From positions 558,001 through 622,000 of the forward strand of contig JANFOE010000051.1 in the NCBI GenBank assembly GCA_025667525.1: a stretch of DNA of 64,000 nt. The letters run 5' to 3'. The number at the start of each line of letters is the position of its first letter. Position 1 is the stretch's first letter. Shown one piece after another: positions 55,806-64,000 of the stretch. The position numbers and the translations under genes were made by a program. The notes beneath the pieces are model-generated. The model ran no database searches. It saw only the letters and a list, made by a program, of their open reading frames with translations, and had not been told where the DNA came from. Source of the DNA: Glebionis coronaria (Eukaryota > Streptophyta > Magnoliopsida > Asterales > Asteraceae).

Positions 55806-57584
55806 ATGAATAATGAAGGTTGTCCGATTGATTGGGAGGGTTTTAAGGAGCGTATGGCACGGTTAAGAGAATCGAGTATTCATGAGATCTCTTTGTCTAA
55901 TAATGAAAATAGAGGACTTGGTCTTGCGTCGCTGTCGGCTGAGAATCAAAACCCTAGTTTTGAGACATCTTTGATGTCGAATGTGGCTGGCGTAAACAAA
56001 TCACATTCTCAAGCTAACAATATTAGTGATTTGGATCCAGCTCCTAATATGAGTGATGTACAAAACCCTAATGATGAGTTGGTGCTGCCTAGTCATAATG
56101 ATACAGCTAGGATTTCTGATATGAATCCATGTGATGCTAGGGTTTGTATAAGCCCGGCTGTGGTAGAAGGGGTCTCGAATCATGTTGGAGCACAGGTTTC
56201 ACAAGTTGCTGCATTCCCGTCACTGAATGATGCGTATAGAAACGGGGGTTTGAAATCCCCAACTAGTGTTGTTGTCCCTTTAATAGGTTCTGTTTTGATG
56301 CAGCCATCATTGAATACAGCTCCTATTGTCTGTAACAATCAGGAGGGTAATGGTTTGGATTCTTTGAGGAGTGAAAGCAGCAATGTTAAGGCTAACTTTA
56401 GATACATGGAGGTTCCTACGAGCAATGATGAGGGTATCAAGTTTTGCATGCCAGTTCAAGTTGTCAATGAGGTACAAACTCGATTTGAGAACACATTATA
56501 TGGGTACTTTATTGGTAAACGGCTTGCATACCCAGTTGTGGAGTACTTTGTTAAACAAAATTGGGGTAAGTTTGGGCTTACTCGTATCATGTTAAATGCG
56601 AAAGGGTTTTTCTTTTTTAAATTCAGTTCGCATAAGGGGTTGGAGGATGTTCTTGAAAATGGCCCGTGGATGATACGTAAGGTTCCAATAGTGCTTAAAG
56701 AATGGTCAATTGATACAAGATTGGAAAAGGAAGAACTTACAAGTTTGCCAGTGTGGGTTAAAATCCATAATGTGCCAATTCAGGTATTTTCGGAAGATGG
56801 GTTAAGCATTATTGCTTCCCATGTTGGTAAGCCTGTTATGCTTGATGCATACACGACTAACATGTGTAGGGAATCGTGGGGAAGAAGTAGTTATGCACGG
56901 TGCTTGATTGAAGTCAGTGCTAGAGATGAACCATTGGAAATGCTAACTTTTGGTGTCCCTTTATCAAATGGGTCTGGATATTCAAATGAGACGGTTACTA
57001 TTGAGTATGAATGGACGCCATTACGGTGCTCCCAATGTTATACTTTTGGCCATGATAACACGTGCTGTCCTAAAATTGTTACGGCTTGCCCTATGGCTAC
57101 GCAAGTTGCTGATCTTAGCAAGGTCAATGAGCAAAAGGAGGAAGGTTTTCAGAATGTAAAACGTAAGAAGAAGAGAGGTAAAAAGACTAATGGCAGCGTG
57201 AATGGAGGTTTCCAGGTTGGTAGTAAACCTCTTTATGTTCCTAAAGTCAATTTACCAGCTAGTTCAACCTCCAAGTATAATAAGAATGCTCCATCGATAC
57301 CAAAGGCCGGTACGAGTGCGTCTTCTACTAAGAGTGGACCGGCCCTTGTTGCGGTGACTCCAATTAATCCTACTAAACGGACGAATAATCCAGATTCTAA
57401 TTCTGAATTTCCAGCAACGTTTAAGGCAGGTTTCATGAATAATATTAGTCGGAATGAGGGTGGTGTTGGTACATCAAATAGCTTTGAGATTCTAAATCAA
57501 TCTGATTCGGAGGTAGAAGAGGTTGAGAATGTCTATGATGAAGCTGCATACTTATATCATGACAAGAGGGATAAAGCTAAATGA
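55806..57584 (+). CDS. DUF4283 / zinc-knuckle protein, LINE ORF1-like
   Basis: About 592 codons from ATG 55806 (MNNEGCPIDWEGFKERM). The N-terminal 200 residues are low complexity. A DUF4283 domain spans about 220-330 (LAYPVVEYFVKQNWGKFG, GFFFFKFSSHKGLEDVLENGPW), followed by VWVKIHNVP and a zinc knuckle CSQCYTFGHDNTCC near 410. The tail is basic (KRKKKRGKKTNG). This order is that of plant L1-type LINE ORF1, an RNA-binding protein. No endonuclease or RT ORF2 follows: at 57585 the sequence turns noncoding, with a FGVIYFTGDSPFYQ-like LINE tail. It sits inside C2 on the same strand, so it is an inserted, ORF2-less LINE or a captured gene. Confidence 0.75.
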   Translation: MNNEGCPIDWEGFKERMARLRESSIHEISLSNNENRGLGLASLSAENQNPSFETSLMSNVAGVNKSHSQANNISDLDPAPNMSDVQNPNDELVLPSHNDTARISDMNPCDARVCISPAVVEGVSNHVGAQVSQVAAFPSLNDAYRNGGLKSPTSVVVPLIGSVLMQPSLNTAPIVCNNQEGNGLDSLRSESSNVKANFRYMEVPTSNDEGIKFCMPVQVVNEVQTRFENTLYGYFIGKRLAYPVVEYFVKQNWGKFGLTRIMLNAKGFFFFKFSSHKGLEDVLENGPWMIRKVPIVLKEWSIDTRLEKEELTSLPVWVKIHNVPIQVFSEDGLSIIASHVGKPVMLDAYTTNMCRESWGRSSYARCLIEVSARDEPLEMLTFGVPLSNGSGYSNETVTIEYEWTPLRCSQCYTFGHDNTCCPKIVTACPMATQVADLSKVNEQKEEGFQNVKRKKKRGKKTNGSVNGGFQVGSKPLYVPKVNLPASSTSKYNKNAPSIPKAGTSASSTKSGPALVAVTPINPTKRTNNPDSNSEFPATFKAGFMNNISRNEGGVGTSNSFEILNQSDSEVEEVENVYDEAAYLYHDKRDKAK

Positions 57585-58404
57585 AGACAAGAATAAATCT
57601 TTGATTTTATTTTGTTCTATTTTTTAGGTGTGTAAATGTATATGGCATGTCATATACATCGTTGTAGGCGTTTATCAAGCGTTTAGCTTGAGGTTAATGT
57701 GGTATTTCAGCCACATTCCATCTGTACTTCAATGTTTTTTGGTGTAATATATTTTACCGGGGATAGTCCCTTTTACCAACTAAATAAGAGAAATCTTATT
57801 GACACCACGAATCAATCTTTTTCAAGACATTAATTGGAAATGTTTTCATCAATATTTGACTCTTTAAACAATGACTACAGCTCTTTAAATAGAAAACGGG
57901 TCATCGTTTAAGGGGGAGAAAATATTAAATCATCTTCGTCATTAAATCGATTTTCAAAAGTGTTTGTGGAAAATTAATTTGCTGAATGGTTTTTGTGTGG
58001 TCTTGCTTTAGTATAGTATTTGTGCTTGCTCAATGAGATAGGAATTGCTTTAGATCTTGGAGATTTGCTAATAGGTTGCGATGTTTAAGTTGTGTGAGAG
58101 TGTCGTGATGTGTATTAGCTAAGCAAGGTTAAGATGGCTAAGTTTATCGATGGTTAGGGAGACGAGAAAAGAAAAATGAATGATAAGGAATAAAAAGGGA
58201 AAAAGAGTAAAAAATGTAGGGACTTAAGTGACATTTGTTGAAAGTTGCTAAAAATTTGACCTAGTCAAACAAAACCCCCCGTCCCTTTACAATTTCTTCT
58301 TCACTGTTTCTTTATCCTCTTGCCGCCATTTTCACATACACAAGCTCTCAAAAACACTTTCGTCTAAATCAATCAATCTGTTACAGTTCATTCGATTCAA
58401 AAAG
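57585..58404 (+). other. C2 spacer and candidate 5'UTR exon of the accessory ORF
   Basis: It contains a LINE-like 3' tail to about 57790 and a purine tract TTTAAGGGGGAG at 57907-57918. From about 58250 the sequence is pyrimidine-rich (ACAATTTCTTCTTCACTG), like a plant 5'UTR, ending at a strong donor AAAG|GTAATA (58404/58405). Confidence 0.45.
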
Positions 58405-59505
58405 GTAATAACATCATCTTTAACTTATATCTCATCTAATTCATCAGTTAAATCATGTTAATTGATTCGTATAATTAAGTCAATCAAGATTAGGGTTTAT
58501 TCCTTAATTTAGGTTTAATTGATTAGGGTTATAGGTGGGTTATACTCGGATTATCATTAGATAGATGTTGTGTTGCCTTAGCATGCCTTAAAACTACCAA
58601 ATCGTGCTTAGAATAATCATCATAGGCTGCGTTTAAGAAGTTCCGGATGAACATGGATAATAACTTCCGAATGAAGGAAGTTTTTGAACAAACTTCCGAA
58701 TGAAGGAATGTTCCGAACGAACTTCCGAATGAAGGAAGTTCCGAATAAAGGACTTCCGAATGAAGGAAGTTCCGAATGAAGGACTTCCGAATGAAGGAAG
58801 TTCCGAATGAAGGACTTCCGAATGAAGGAAGTTCCGAATGAAGGACTTCCGAATGAAGGAAGTTCCGAATGAAGGACTTCCGAATGAAGGAAGTTCCGAA
58901 TGAAGGACTTCCGAATGAAGGAAGTTCCGAATGAAGGACTTCCGAATGAAGGAAGTTCCGAATGAAGGACTTCCGAATGAAAGAAGTTCGGAATGAAGAA
59001 CTTCCGAATGAAGGAAGTTCCGAATGAAGGACTTCCGAATGAAGGAAGTTCCGAATGAAGGACTTCCGAATGAAGGAAGTTCCGAATGAAGGACTTCCGA
59101 ATGAAGGAAGTTGCGAATGAAGGACTTCCGAATGAAGGAAGTTCCGAATGAAGGACTTCCGAATGAAGGAAGTTCCGAATGAAGGACTTCCGAATGAAAG
59201 AAGTTCCGAATGAAGAACTTCCGAATAAAGAAGTTCCGAATGAAGAACTTCCGAATGAAGAAGTTCCGAATGAAGAACTTCCGAATGAAGAAGTTCCGAA
59301 TAAAGAACTTCCGAATGAAAAAGTTCTGAATGAAGGACTTCCGAATGAAGAGTTCCGAATGAAGGAATTTTCCGGATGAAGAGTTGTTGGATTAATAGTG
59401 TTTGCATATTATAAGTACTTGTTGAAATGTGTTAAGCTTAGAAGTAATAGTGATACATATCTATATATTTTTGTGCATCAATCTTTCATGTCTTATCTTA
59501 AGCAG
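58405..59505 (+). other. Candidate leader intron of C2 accessory ORF
   Basis: Donor GTAATA at 58405 and acceptor TTATCTTAAGCAG ending at 59505, five bases before the ATG at 59511. The intron would be 1,101 bases, and most of it (58636-59390) is the TTCCGAATGAAGG minisatellite. The splice sites look good by eye but there is no transcript evidence. Confidence 0.45.
58636..59390 (+). repeat. TTCCGAATGAAGG minisatellite in C2
   Basis: About 45 units, alternating 16 and 15 bases (31-base higher-order period), with TTCCGAATGAAGGAAG and TTCCGAATGAAGGAC forms. Long open frames on both strands here are products of the repeat. Confidence 0.95.
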
Positions 59506-59510
59506 ATACA

Positions 59511-62500
59511 ATGACTAATCCAACAGTACAAGCAATCCAAGACTCTAGAGCAGCCTCAATTGCTGAAGCACGAACCCTCAAGTTCATACCAAACAATTAC
59601 CGGCTGAAGCCAGTTTCAAAATCCACTCACCATGGATTTAAAGTCGCCATAGCAATCCTTGATCAATCTCATTTCAAGAATGCCTTAAGAAGTACTGCCT
59701 CGGTGCCTTATGATTACATGTTTGAGTTCTGGGCTACCAAGGAAAGCACTTCAAACAAGATCACCTTCACTCTCGACAACAAACAGCAGACACTTAATGT
59801 TTCAGACTTCCGTAAGATATTTGACATTCGGGATACACCCAAAGGTATGTCATTTTCGAGGGATCCTACTAAAGACGAACTCATGGAGTTGTTCGATGCT
59901 CTTGGATGTCCTGACATACGAGTTGCGTCAGAGTTTACCACTGCTAAAGTAGGTCAGCCTTGGAGAGCAATGTTGGGTATTCTCAGTAGATGTCTTACAC
60001 CGAAAACAAGTGGGCATGATGCTTTGCGCAGTCCTATTATGAACATCTTCCATGGAATGTATAAAGGCGCAAATGCAGATTATGCATTATTGTTGTGGGA
60101 AGAATTCACCTTTCAACTCTTCCAAAACAAGAAGCTGAAGAATAACTTCTTTCCTTACCCTCGGTTTATCAAGCTTATCATTAATTATTGTATGAAGAAT
60201 GATGTATCTATTGATAGGCTTGCAGCAAGTCGGCATCACACTGAAGAGGCTGATCATATCGTGGATCTAAGGCATGAAGGAGCATCTGGTGGTGTCATTC
60301 CTGGTCCTATTCCCGATCATCTTCTGACTGATAGAATTAAAGGTTCTGCTGATTACAAACTACTGCAACTAGAAATCAAGAAGCTAAAAGCAAACCTTCA
60401 GACTGGAGAAGACTCGTCTACTACGGTCAAGAGTAAAGGTAAACGCAAGCAACCAGCTGCTTTACCTGAACCCGAAACCAAGAAGAAGAAGACTGAGGCT
60501 AAGAAGGGAAAGGGCAAGGCTGATGAGTTAGTTCTACACGACGAAGAGGATGTTGATGATCCTACTCTTAACAAGGCTGAGAGAAAAGCAATGAAGATAG
60601 CTATTGAAAGGAGTAGGAAAGATACGGGCGGTAGTGGTTCAGGTGCAAGGATAAATATTGAAGAAGAGTATGAGGAGCCAGAGGATATTGATGAGTTTGG
60701 GTCACCTGAACGGTATTCTACTTCGAAGGAGACATCAATCCCTGTTTCAGCAAGTGTTGAAAAAGAGTCCGGTGCTCCAACAATCATGGTATCTACTCAA
60801 CCTTTAGCAACTCAACCTCCACCAATACAACCTTTACCAACCCGACCGGCTTCAACACCATTCCTTCCACCTCCAATAACTCCCATTCTCAGTACTGTGG
60901 TCACAACCGAGCCTCTTCAATCAACCCAGAGCAGCTCTGCAACGTCTACAATGCCTGCATTGGTGATGGCCGAAATGTTGGATAAACATACGGATAATCA
61001 AAAAAGAGAGATGGATGAACTTCGCCAAGAGCTACATAGACGAGTTCAAAGTGAAGAAGTATCTAAGAAAGCACAAGAAGAGATGCTTGCTAAGTTCGCT
61101 GCAGAGATGGAGTTGACTCGAAAAGCACATGCAGAAGAACTAGCTCAGGTTAAGCAGGCTGAGGCTGATAAGCATGTTGCACGTATCACTAGACTTCAAG
61201 CGATGAGGGATAAATACAAGGAGCAGAAAGAAGCACTTGAAGCTTCTGTTGAAGAGAGAGTAAAAGAATCCGTTGAATCTATTATGCCAAAACTGCGTGA
61301 TGAGTTGAAGAAACTCGCGGCTGATAATTTGATGATCAAGTCATCCAATCCTTCTGAATCCGCCTACAAAATTGCCTATGACTTGACGGATTTTGAATTG
61401 AAGAAGATCCTCAAAGCTCGTATGAGGGAACTTGGATCGTTTGATAAATCTAGGATACAACAGGCTCTCTACAAATTCCTGAATGACGCTATCATGGAGG
61501 ATGATAGGTTATTTAAAACGTTTGGAAGTGTGGTACCATACCACATTCTGCCTGAGGAAGAAAGGGAAGAAAGTGAAGAAGAAGAGGGTACCGGTGAAGA
61601 AGAAGAAGGTGAAGAAGAAGAAGAAGAAGAAGAAAAGGATGATGACGATGATGATGATGAGGATGGTGATGATGATGAGGATGATGATGATGATGATGGT
61701 GATGATGGTGGTGATGGTAATGAGGAGAGTGCTAAGGGGAGCAACGAGGATAACGATGAGGATGATGATGGGGGTAAACAGCCTGAAAAGGGGGATAAGG
61801 TTGCCAGCTCAAAGAAACCTGCTATGTCTGGAACCAAGTCTAAGAAAGATGCAGCAGCAAAGGAAAAATCTACTTCCACGGAATCCAGACGATCCAAGTG
61901 GCGCCACGATGTGAATGCTACTACAGCGTCATCGATTCCTGGTACATCTATCGCTGTATCTATACCTGCTACCACTAACCCTGTTAGTTCTGTTGTTGTT
62001 GCTCCTGTGATTGCAGAATCGGTAACTGAACCTGAAGCTGCACAACACTCACCCGTTCATGACACCGCCGAGATGCCTGAATCAGAACCAGCAGATGTTC
62101 ACGTTTCTACTCCTCTACAACAAGATCCACAATCTACTGTTCCTGAGTCAAGCACACGGGACTGGGCAGACACGTTGGAGATTGACGAGACTGCACCACC
62201 ACAGGCTTGGATCACGGCAGCGGCGCAATATGATCCAATCACAGACGCTGACAGAGATGTTTTATATCTCCGTATCTGTAGTCCGATTGACTTGTGCGCT
62301 TTTCTGGCTCACGAGTATAAGACTTCGGTTACTCCGTCTTTGGTGAAGAAAGCACTAAAGGATAAAAGACTTCGCGCCAAAACCAGGTTAACCCGAATGG
62401 AGTTCGAGTATTATGCTGATGAGATCCTGAAAGCTCTGAATACCGTTCAACGGCCAGGTCTTCATGATTCAGAAAGAGCTCCACCTCCACTTGATCCTAC

Positions 62501-63341
62501 TCAAGATAATCAGATTGCTCTCGACTTCTTCGTCACCTATGATCTTGAGTATCTTCTGAAGGGTTCATCAAAGTACGCAACCTCCTTGACCTTGCTGAAA
62601 GCTGCCAACTGGGGGACAATACCCTGGATCGAGGAAAAGGTAAACCGACTCTGGGTCCCAAGGGTAACTTGTAATTATGATATGTATGCTGTTATAGGTG
62701 CATCTCATTGGGACGAACGAGTCCGAAGGGCGTACAGGGGTTGCTGCCTAGTCAATTCTGGAAGCAACGTTAGATCCGATATCCGCATCTCCAGTATTTT
62801 AGGGCTGAAAACTGAAGCCAAGAATGGCTATTATCATGTGACGGAGATTCGTTTGAAAAGGGAGGATGACAGAGAATACAAAATCCAGCAGGGAGATTTT
62901 TCTATCATTCGCCTTGAGGATATCGAAGATATGTTGCTTCTGATGACCCGTGATCAACTCACACATATTCCTCGTGAAGACCTCATTGCCTTGAATACAG
63001 CACTTCGTATGTTCACACGAAGCGTTGTTATCAAGAAACGAGTTGAAGATCTTCAGTTAGGAGTCGAAAGTTACCAAAGGAAGCTTAACCTAACCCGTCC
63101 AGTGAATCAAGTGTTACCTCAACATGTCAACAGATGTCCCTATACCGGCATTTTGGTTCCGAATTGTGGGATTTTATACTTGAACAGTCGAGGGTTAATG
63201 AAGTTTATGAGGGTGGGTGAGCTTTATAAGTACAGTGATGGGACTCTCATCTACGTCAGAGGAAAGTTGGATCATCTCAATTCGGGTGGGACTTTACCAG
63301 AGATGACTGTCAGGGTTATCGGCAGATGGCGAAGTATGTGA
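59511..63341 (+). CDS. C2 accessory ORF
   Basis: 1,276 codons after pol. The N-terminal domain (about 35-240) has FKVAIAILD, YMFEFWATK, QPWRAMLGILSRCL, LLLWEEFTFQLF and YPRFIKLIINY. It is similar in motif order to the C1 accessory ORF and to proteins I recall from Asteraceae copia elements. A nuclear-localisation-like Lys-rich stretch lies at about 306-338, then Pro-rich (425-470), a long coiled coil (about 486-606), a Glu/Asp tract (about 680-760) and a conserved C-terminal domain (about 1040-1270: LRMFTRSVVIKKRVEDLQLG, LYKYSDGTL). A frameshift near 63310 ends it early; the next frame carries the expected final part to a TAA at 63452. The function is unknown; a nuclear or particle role is possible. 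Confidence 0.8.
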   Translation: MTNPTVQAIQDSRAASIAEARTLKFIPNNYRLKPVSKSTHHGFKVAIAILDQSHFKNALRSTASVPYDYMFEFWATKESTSNKITFTLDNKQQTLNVSDFRKIFDIRDTPKGMSFSRDPTKDELMELFDALGCPDIRVASEFTTAKVGQPWRAMLGILSRCLTPKTSGHDALRSPIMNIFHGMYKGANADYALLLWEEFTFQLFQNKKLKNNFFPYPRFIKLIINYCMKNDVSIDRLAASRHHTEEADHIVDLRHEGASGGVIPGPIPDHLLTDRIKGSADYKLLQLEIKKLKANLQTGEDSSTTVKSKGKRKQPAALPEPETKKKKTEAKKGKGKADELVLHDEEDVDDPTLNKAERKAMKIAIERSRKDTGGSGSGARINIEEEYEEPEDIDEFGSPERYSTSKETSIPVSASVEKESGAPTIMVSTQPLATQPPPIQPLPTRPASTPFLPPPITPILSTVVTTEPLQSTQSSSATSTMPALVMAEMLDKHTDNQKREMDELRQELHRRVQSEEVSKKAQEEMLAKFAAEMELTRKAHAEELAQVKQAEADKHVARITRLQAMRDKYKEQKEALEASVEERVKESVESIMPKLRDELKKLAADNLMIKSSNPSESAYKIAYDLTDFELKKILKARMRELGSFDKSRIQQALYKFLNDAIMEDDRLFKTFGSVVPYHILPEEEREESEEEEGTGEEEEGEEEEEEEEKDDDDDDDEDGDDDEDDDDDDGDDGGDGNEESAKGSNEDNDEDDDGGKQPEKGDKVASSKKPAMSGTKSKKDAAAKEKSTSTESRRSKWRHDVNATTASSIPGTSIAVSIPATTNPVSSVVVAPVIAESVTEPEAAQHSPVHDTAEMPESEPADVHVSTPLQQDPQSTVPESSTRDWADTLEIDETAPPQAWITAAAQYDPITDADRDVLYLRICSPIDLCAFLAHEYKTSVTPSLVKKALKDKRLRAKTRLTRMEFEYYADEILKALNTVQRPGLHDSERAPPPLDPTQDNQIALDFFVTYDLEYLLKGSSKYATSLTLLKAANWGTIPWIEEKVNRLWVPRVTCNYDMYAVIGASHWDERVRRAYRGCCLVNSGSNVRSDIRISSILGLKTEAKNGYYHVTEIRLKREDDREYKIQQGDFSIIRLEDIEDMLLLMTRDQLTHIPREDLIALNTALRMFTRSVVIKKRVEDLQLGVESYQRKLNLTRPVNQVLPQHVNRCPYTGILVPNCGILYLNSRGLMKFMRVGELYKYSDGTLIYVRGKLDHLNSGGTLPEMTVRVIGRWRSM

Positions 63342-63454
63342 TCAAGAAGATTGATCAAAAGCTCCGTGAACGTAGATTGATGAGGAGTTTAGAAAGATTC
63401 GTTGGTGGAAGACCATATGGAGTGCACCACAAGTTACTGCAACGATCCATCTAA
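63312..63454 (+). pseudogene. C-terminal end of C2 accessory ORF in shifted frame
   Basis: About 45 codons in another frame directly continue the C-terminal domain (QMAKYVIKKIDQKLRERR, FVGGRPYG) to TAA 63452-63454. This indicates a one-base indel near 63310. This tail motif is the usual end of the family as I recall it. Confidence 0.7.
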
Positions 63455-64000
63455 TGGGTCGTACATTTCAGGTCCACTTTATATTGGTTTTAATTGTGAA
63501 TATGTAAATTTGTGAATATTGTGCTTTAATGGCTTGATGTAGTGTTAAGGTATGATAATTTTTCAAGAATTTCTCACGAGATTCTAAATCTTTCAAAATA
63601 TATCATACTAAAGCACTACAACTATCCCTTATTAACTTAAGGGGGAGCATTAACATGTTCTATGGCTAAACATCGATTTCATTTTTACCCAAAGACCGGT
63701 TAATCCATTCAATATCCCAAATATTAATGGTTAACATTTTGGATAAGGGGAGAAAATGGGATTAAGGAGACATAAATGATACTTGGCTAAAAGATGAAAA
63801 AGACTTAACGATTATCCAACTTAATATGTGTAAAGCACGTATTAAGGGGGAGCGTTTTTGATGAACAAAACACCTAAGGTACAAAACTTTTGATTTCAAT
63901 ATCACAAGTACCTTAGGTGATTTTCAATGATTTTTCATGGTGGCTATACTTTCCCAAAACACGCTTAATTCACGACGATGTGGTGACAAAAGGGTGGTAG
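63455..64000 (+). other. C2 3' region with two purine tracts
   Basis: Noncoding. TTAAGGGGGAG occurs at 63637-63647 and at 63842-63852, each PPT-like. Neither is followed by the LTR start, so the true PPT and 3' LTR are further right or one of these is a decoy. Confidence 0.5.

Larger units (their letters stand above)
45536..64000 (+). mobile_element. Element C2: Ty1/copia with long gag and accessory ORF (3' LTR off-window)
   Basis: The 5' LTR is 45536-45855, with an initiator tRNA-Met PBS, gag (three frames because of two indels), an intact pol, an inserted DUF4283 ORF and an accessory ORF. No copy of the LTR start TGTTAGAAATACG is seen before 64000, so the 3' LTR and the right target duplication lie outside. 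The left flank AAGAT (45531-45535) would be the target site in G1 RT. Confidence 0.9.

Noticed and set aside
58636..59390. Heat-shock elements (nGAAnnTTCn) in the GAA/TTC-rich array
   Set aside because: The GAA and TTC blocks are spaced by one base (4-base step) and not by the 5-base step that heat-shock factors need.
58529..59407. Minus-strand ORF of 292 codons with HSEVLHSELL-type repeats, and the plus-strand NEELPNEEV frame
   Set aside because: Both are translations of the TTCCGAATGAAGG minisatellite; the array length keeps frames open without selection.
61469..61975. Minus-strand Ser-rich ORF opposite the C2 accessory ORF, and the Met/Lys-rich frame at 61483-61914
   Set aside because: Shadows of the GAA/GAT repeat in the real reading frame.

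Overview
The window is repeat-dominated nuclear DNA of a flowering plant. The sequence families point to a eudicot, most likely an Asteraceae (lettuce, chrysanthemum or sunflower relatives). The evidence is intron-bearing FAR1-type genes, Athila-type Ty3/gypsy elements with a tRNA-Asp-type primer site, Ty1/copia elements with very long gag spacers, and large accessory ORFs of a kind I recall mainly from Asteraceae. The family assignment is inference from memory; no search was run.

Layout. Positions 1-6060 hold a minus-strand FAR1/MULE-type gene (exons near 5840-5660, 4047-3219, 2827-2569, 2193-1678). A tandem duplication with a unit of about 3.34 kb cuts it. The upstream copy loses its 3' end, including the SWIM region, and the second copy (1-1684) starts inside intron 1. 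A Stowaway MITE lies at 6394-6648. A gypsy leader remnant lies at 7093-7554.

From 7555 to the right edge everything is one nest of LTR retrotransposons. Element A is a copia of SIRE/Maximus type on the minus strand (LTR 7555-9485, interior to 12218). It was entered by G1, an Athila-like gypsy on the minus strand (3' LTR 12219-13960, interior 13961-15886 and 43314-45535). G1 was entered by G2, a related Athila-like gypsy on the minus strand (15887-43313, TSD CTCGA), and by C2, a copia on the plus strand (45536 to beyond 64000). The 5' LTR of G2 was entered by C1, a copia on the plus strand (30284-42249, TSD CCATT). The two C1 LTRs differ at 6 of 526 positions, which fits C1 being younger than G2.

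All the retroelements except C2 pol are visibly damaged. G2 carries three frameshifts and a changed RT catalytic motif. G1 pol has two stops and a frameshift. C1 has five in-frame TAG codons. C2 has an intact pol but two single-base frameshifts in gag and one at the end of its accessory ORF. C2 also contains a DUF4283/zinc-knuckle ORF that resembles ORF1 of a plant L1 LINE.

The most unusual signals are these. (1) C1 carries a short core, GCGYTGACA, spaced about 21 bases, in at least ten places: both LTRs, gag, pol, the accessory ORF and noncoding spacers. In coding parts it reads as a 7-residue repeat x-[A/V]-D-[K/R]. (2) A TTCCGAAT/TTCCGGAT minisatellite is shared, in the same sense orientation and in transcribed leaders, between the gypsy G1 and the unrelated copia C2. 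(3) Element A has its own scattered palindromic GCGGTTCYTTAT module. (4) The two copia accessory ORFs look homologous to each other and appear to have their own expression signals: a CCAAT/TATA promoter in C1 and a 5'UTR intron filled with minisatellite in C2.
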